64,000 nt of DNA from Seiridium cupressi (lineage: Eukaryota > Ascomycota > Sordariomycetes > Amphisphaeriales > Sporocadaceae): NCBI GenBank assembly GCA_036674765.1, contig JARVKI010000091.1, forward strand, positions 1-64,000. The letters are read 5' to 3'. The notes under the pieces were generated by a model, which worked only from the letters and a program-made list of their open reading frames with translations, did not search any database and had not been told where the DNA came from. Within the stretch, counting starts at the first letter, position 1. Each line of letters opens with the position of its first letter. Shown here one piece after another: positions 61,057-64,000 of the stretch. A program made the position numbers and the translations under genes.

Positions 61057-62988
61057 ATGAGTTGGCAATTCACACGCCGTTGGCGTGAGATCCAGCAGGA
61101 GCTGCCGTACCTCAAGCCGGAGGACGAGTCGCAACTGCTCCGCAACCTAATCGTAATTGCTCTCGACGTTCATAAGCTCAATGGATCGTCACCAGATTTG
61201 TACGATTTCCAGCATGACATCCTTGTCAGATACGCTTCACAAACAAGTCAGTCATACAGGCACGCACTTTGTCGCCTTTCCACTCCCTCCTTCCTTGCCC
61301 ATTCCTCATGAGAATACCAGCGTGACTCATTCATGCGATTAGATCAACAAGCTCAATTTGAGCCTATGCGCAAGTCTGGCCCAGATCAGAAAGCCGACGT
61401 GGAAGGGCTTCGAAGACTTGTGATGGATCCAGATCTTCCAGTCTCGTACCTGATACTTGGCATACAAACTAATGGCGACGAAGTCGTCAGTTTTCTCCCG
61501 CGTACCGACACATCCCCTATAATTCCAAGTGACCATAGTGCACGCCCTCAGCGTGCATCCGATAATGACCATGTTCATCTTCGTACCGGACCTCTGGGTT
61601 CTCATGAAGCCAACAATACCTTCATCGCCGGTCTTGGTAATTCTGATCGACATGACCTCTGTCCCTCGTGGTATCGCCCTTTGGGCTCTCCAGGACATTC
61701 ATCTACTCACTACCCGCCGGGTTCTAGTCCGCGTACAAAAGATGGCTACAAAGATCCGCTGCCGCCCTTCATGTTTCACCGTGTAAAAGGAGACGAAAGG
61801 CTGCATGGTATGGCGATATAGCAATTCCCAATTCCAGCAGTCCTCCTCCAAGATCCGAATCGCCGAATATTGGACGAGTGTTTCGACATTCTCACATCAT
61901 TCTACCAGGTATACATTTATATCGAAAAGCCAGCCGGCAAGCCCATTTGTGGTCTAATTGGCCATTGTTCGAGGAAATTGATTGACGAGTGGCCGCAAGA
62001 TCTCAGGTTCGCCCGCTTCTTTAATGTGTACTATCGAACTCGTGCCTTCCTCGCCGTCGCAGCCTGGTTGCAAGACGGATACGATCGTGGTGGTATCCGC
62101 CATGTGAGCAAGGTCCTTCTCGACGAGATTGAGCTACCGAGAATGCGTACCGAAGTCGAAGCCATGCGGGACAGAATGAGTGATCCGACCCCCACGGGCC
62201 TGAAGGGACGCAACGTCATTCAAATGAGTCGACTTCCGTGGGATTCATATGTCGACCTGCCGTTGTGGAGATGCCCTACACAACAAGATGCACCAACACG
62301 TACCACCGACGAGCCCTGCGCTGTCCAAGGGGATGCAACTCGTCGCGTACAGTCGGCTCCGACTACCGACATATCACCTACTCCGTCTGCTATCGAGCCG
62401 ACGACTGTGGCTGTTGACGATGTAGATACAATTTCATCAGACTTGCTGATAGACTTTGAGCCCCACATTCAATCCAGCGTACAATCTCCATCTGTCGGGC
62501 AAGCTGCTGTCATTTGCGAACAAACGGCCGATTTGAAAGACATGATATTGCTCCACAACGAATTCGAACCTCCTCCGCACCAAGGCGTACGAAACGAATT
62601 TGAGCAGATCTGGCTGGGTACGCGCGCAGGCGAATTCATTATCGGCAACTACGCAAAGAAGCATGACGATTACAAGACTGTTCTCCTCGCTGCGTACGGT
62701 GAGAAAGTTCGTGCAGGAATGGAGACGACTAAACTTCTTCGCCTTCTCGACCGAGTCGTACTCCAGGAACCAAGAGAGAAGGATCACCGCGGAGAAGACC
62801 TGCTCGCCCTCATTTCTTGGTGCCAAATGTTTGCCCGTACCTTCCTGTTGTCGACGTCGGATACTCCATCGTACAAGACAATTGAGAAGTGGACTCAGAC
62901 ACAGGCCAATTGGGCAAGAATGAGGCAAGTCATATGGGAGAACCAACAAGTTGTCAGCCCTGCCCAGCGTCAAATTCACGGGCACTGA
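61057..62988 (+). CDS. Unrecognised protein, tentative three-exon gene model
   Basis: Best model: 61057-61246, 61343-61780, 61838-62988, giving 592 aa with agreeing phases. Exon 1 encodes MSWQFTRRWREIQQELPYLK, a tidy start. Intron 1 is GTCAGT..TAG. The last exon (about 383 codons) is convincing coding sequence without a known domain. A globular N-terminal part (DILTSFYQVYIYIEKPAGK; FARFFNVYYRTRAFLAVAAW) is followed by a Ser/Thr/Pro-rich linker and a charged helical C-terminus (EFEQIWLGTRAGEFIIGNYA). The middle exon is doubtful: between 61500 and 61780 two frames are open, and the donor GTGTAA at 61781 is weak. An alternative donor at 61808 would leave a 30-nt gap, too short for a normal intron. 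No function is proposed. Confidence 0.5.
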
Positions 62989-63323
62989 CGGTTATGGACG
63001 CACACGACAAGGGATTTGCACGAGTTGATAGCTGAGATGGAGAGAATCTAGCCTGAAATAGCTTGAGCGCACGTTTTCCTATTTTTCGATTGACTTGCAA
63101 CATGTATCTGGGGTGTATGCGTAATGATGTGAACTGAGAGTGTTATCACGTGATTAGCCGTCTACGTCATGCACCGAGAGCTTGGTGCGGCTTGCAGATC
63201 CCACCATCGATCATCAAGCTGATGACAGAGCTCTCTCTCGCGCACCTAAACTTTCCCACATATACCTACCCAATTAAGTTCAAGAGCCAGTCGCAGGCAA
63301 TCTTGACCACACAAGCCAATACC
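62989..63323. other. Intergenic region upstream of MCR1
   Basis: 335 bp holding the MCR1 promoter. Nothing distinctive is seen. Confidence 0.5.
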
Positions 63324-64000
63324 ATGTTTTCCAGAGCAGCATTTCGAGCGGCACAACCGTTGAAGCGCGTAAGTCATTCTTATTCAGTCGGCCAGAGCTT
63401 CCGGAGCTCCGAGCTGGCAAGACGGACAGCACAAGTTCCCTGGAAGACTAACACGTTTTATGACAGGTCGCCGTCTCCTCGCGTTCCTACGCTACCGAAC
63501 CCGCAAAGAAGGGCACCAGCCCGCTCTTATTCGTTGGTGGCGCAGCTGTGGCAGGTGGTGCTGGCTATTACTTCCTCGCGACCCCGCAAGGCAAGAACAC
63601 TGCCCAGAAGATCGAGCAGAAGGTCGAGAGCGGACCGGCCAAGCAGGCTTTCACTGGCGGTGATCAGGGCTTCATCTCGCTGCTGCTCGATGATGTTGAG
63701 ATCGTGAACCACAACACCAAGAAGCTCCGCTTCAAGCTCCCCGAGGATGACATGGTGTCGGGTCTGAAAATCGCGAGCGCGCTGTTGACCAAGTATAAGG
63801 ATGCCGGCGCAGAGAAGCCTGTCCTTAGACCTTACACCCCAACCAGCGATGAAGGTAAGTCGACTCTTCTTTCGAGTCCTCCTCAAGCTGCCGTGGATGG
63901 TATACTGATCGCGTCCTTTGGCAGACACAAAGGGCTACCTGGAGCTTATCGTCAAGAAGTACCCCAATGGTCCCATGTCAACCCATCTTCACGATTTGGT
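63324..64000 (+). CDS. mcr1: NADH-cytochrome b5 reductase, mitochondrial MCR1 type (3' end outside window)
   Basis: Exons 63324-63368, 63467-63854 and 63925 to beyond the right edge, phases agreeing. The first 30 residues (MFSRAAFRAAQPLKR, then VAVSSRSYATEPAKK) are a mitochondrial presequence rich in Arg/Ser/Ala. It is followed by a membrane anchor (LLFVGGAAVAGGAGYYFLA). This bipartite N-terminus is typical of Mcr1, which sorts to the outer membrane and intermembrane space. The start of the FAD domain follows: FISLLLDDVEIVNHNTKKLR and the RPYTPTSDE flavin-binding motif. The window ends in the KYPNGPMSTHLHDL region, before the NADH-binding domain. The family reduces cytochrome b5 and supports sterol synthesis, a possible functional link to ERG10. 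Confidence 0.95.

Overview
This is a 64 kb piece of a filamentous ascomycete chromosome (Pezizomycotina; Sordariomycetes is likely, Hypocreales possible). The evidence is short GT..AG introns with CTAAC-like branch points, a Zn2Cys6/fungal-specific transcription factor, fungal orthologues such as RAX1 and MCR1, nuclear tRNA genes with introns, and a transposon mutated in the pattern of repeat-induced point mutation (RIP). I read 16 protein genes (one cut by the right edge) and two tRNA genes. For every gene the exon phases were checked by hand and they add up to complete reading frames.

Layout. 1-3480 is an AT-rich, RIP-destroyed Ty3/gypsy chromovirus (RT, RNase H, integrase, GPY/F, chromodomain still readable) plus AT-rich flank. 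4395-6076 is a GH43 glycosidase. 7372-12565 is the SIN3 co-repressor. 13955-17058 (minus) is a nine-exon Zn2Cys6 regulator whose third exon is only 7 nt. 17059-23251 is a gene-poor 6.2 kb block with poly-G tracts. 23252-24232 is CIA2 (cytosolic Fe-S assembly). 24233-28403 is a second gene-poor block. 28404-32724 (minus) is SNU114 with a 1,023-nt intron, divergent from ERG10 (33657-35098). 36686-36766 is tRNA-Asp. 38245-39416 is a secreted Ser/Thr/Ala-rich protein with a Kex2-like site. 40302-41261 (minus) is RPP1, divergent from a small zinc-ribbon protein (41874-42303). 44079-45796 is an MFS transporter. 46338-47807 (minus) is a SprT-like metalloprotease. 49022-51012 (minus) is an F-box protein. 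52535-52632 is tRNA-Leu. CHK1 (53393-55078, minus) is divergent from the UBE2C/UBC11 E2 (56081-56743). RPL31 (57569-58142, minus) is divergent from RAX1 (59063-60309). 61057-62988 is an unrecognised gene, and MCR1 runs off the right edge.

Most genes are conserved housekeeping functions: chromatin repression, splicing, RNase P, translation, Fe-S assembly, sterol precursor supply, checkpoint and ubiquitin control. The accessory element is limited to the left end (transposon, GH43), the secreted protein, the MFS transporter and the orphan gene. I found no gene cluster that forms an obviously new system. The most unusual signals are the frame-critical 7-nt microexon just before the zinc cluster, the kilobase SNU114 intron with a perfect 12-bp inverted repeat, the near absence of CA/TG dinucleotides in the transposon, and long G homopolymers that all lie on one strand.
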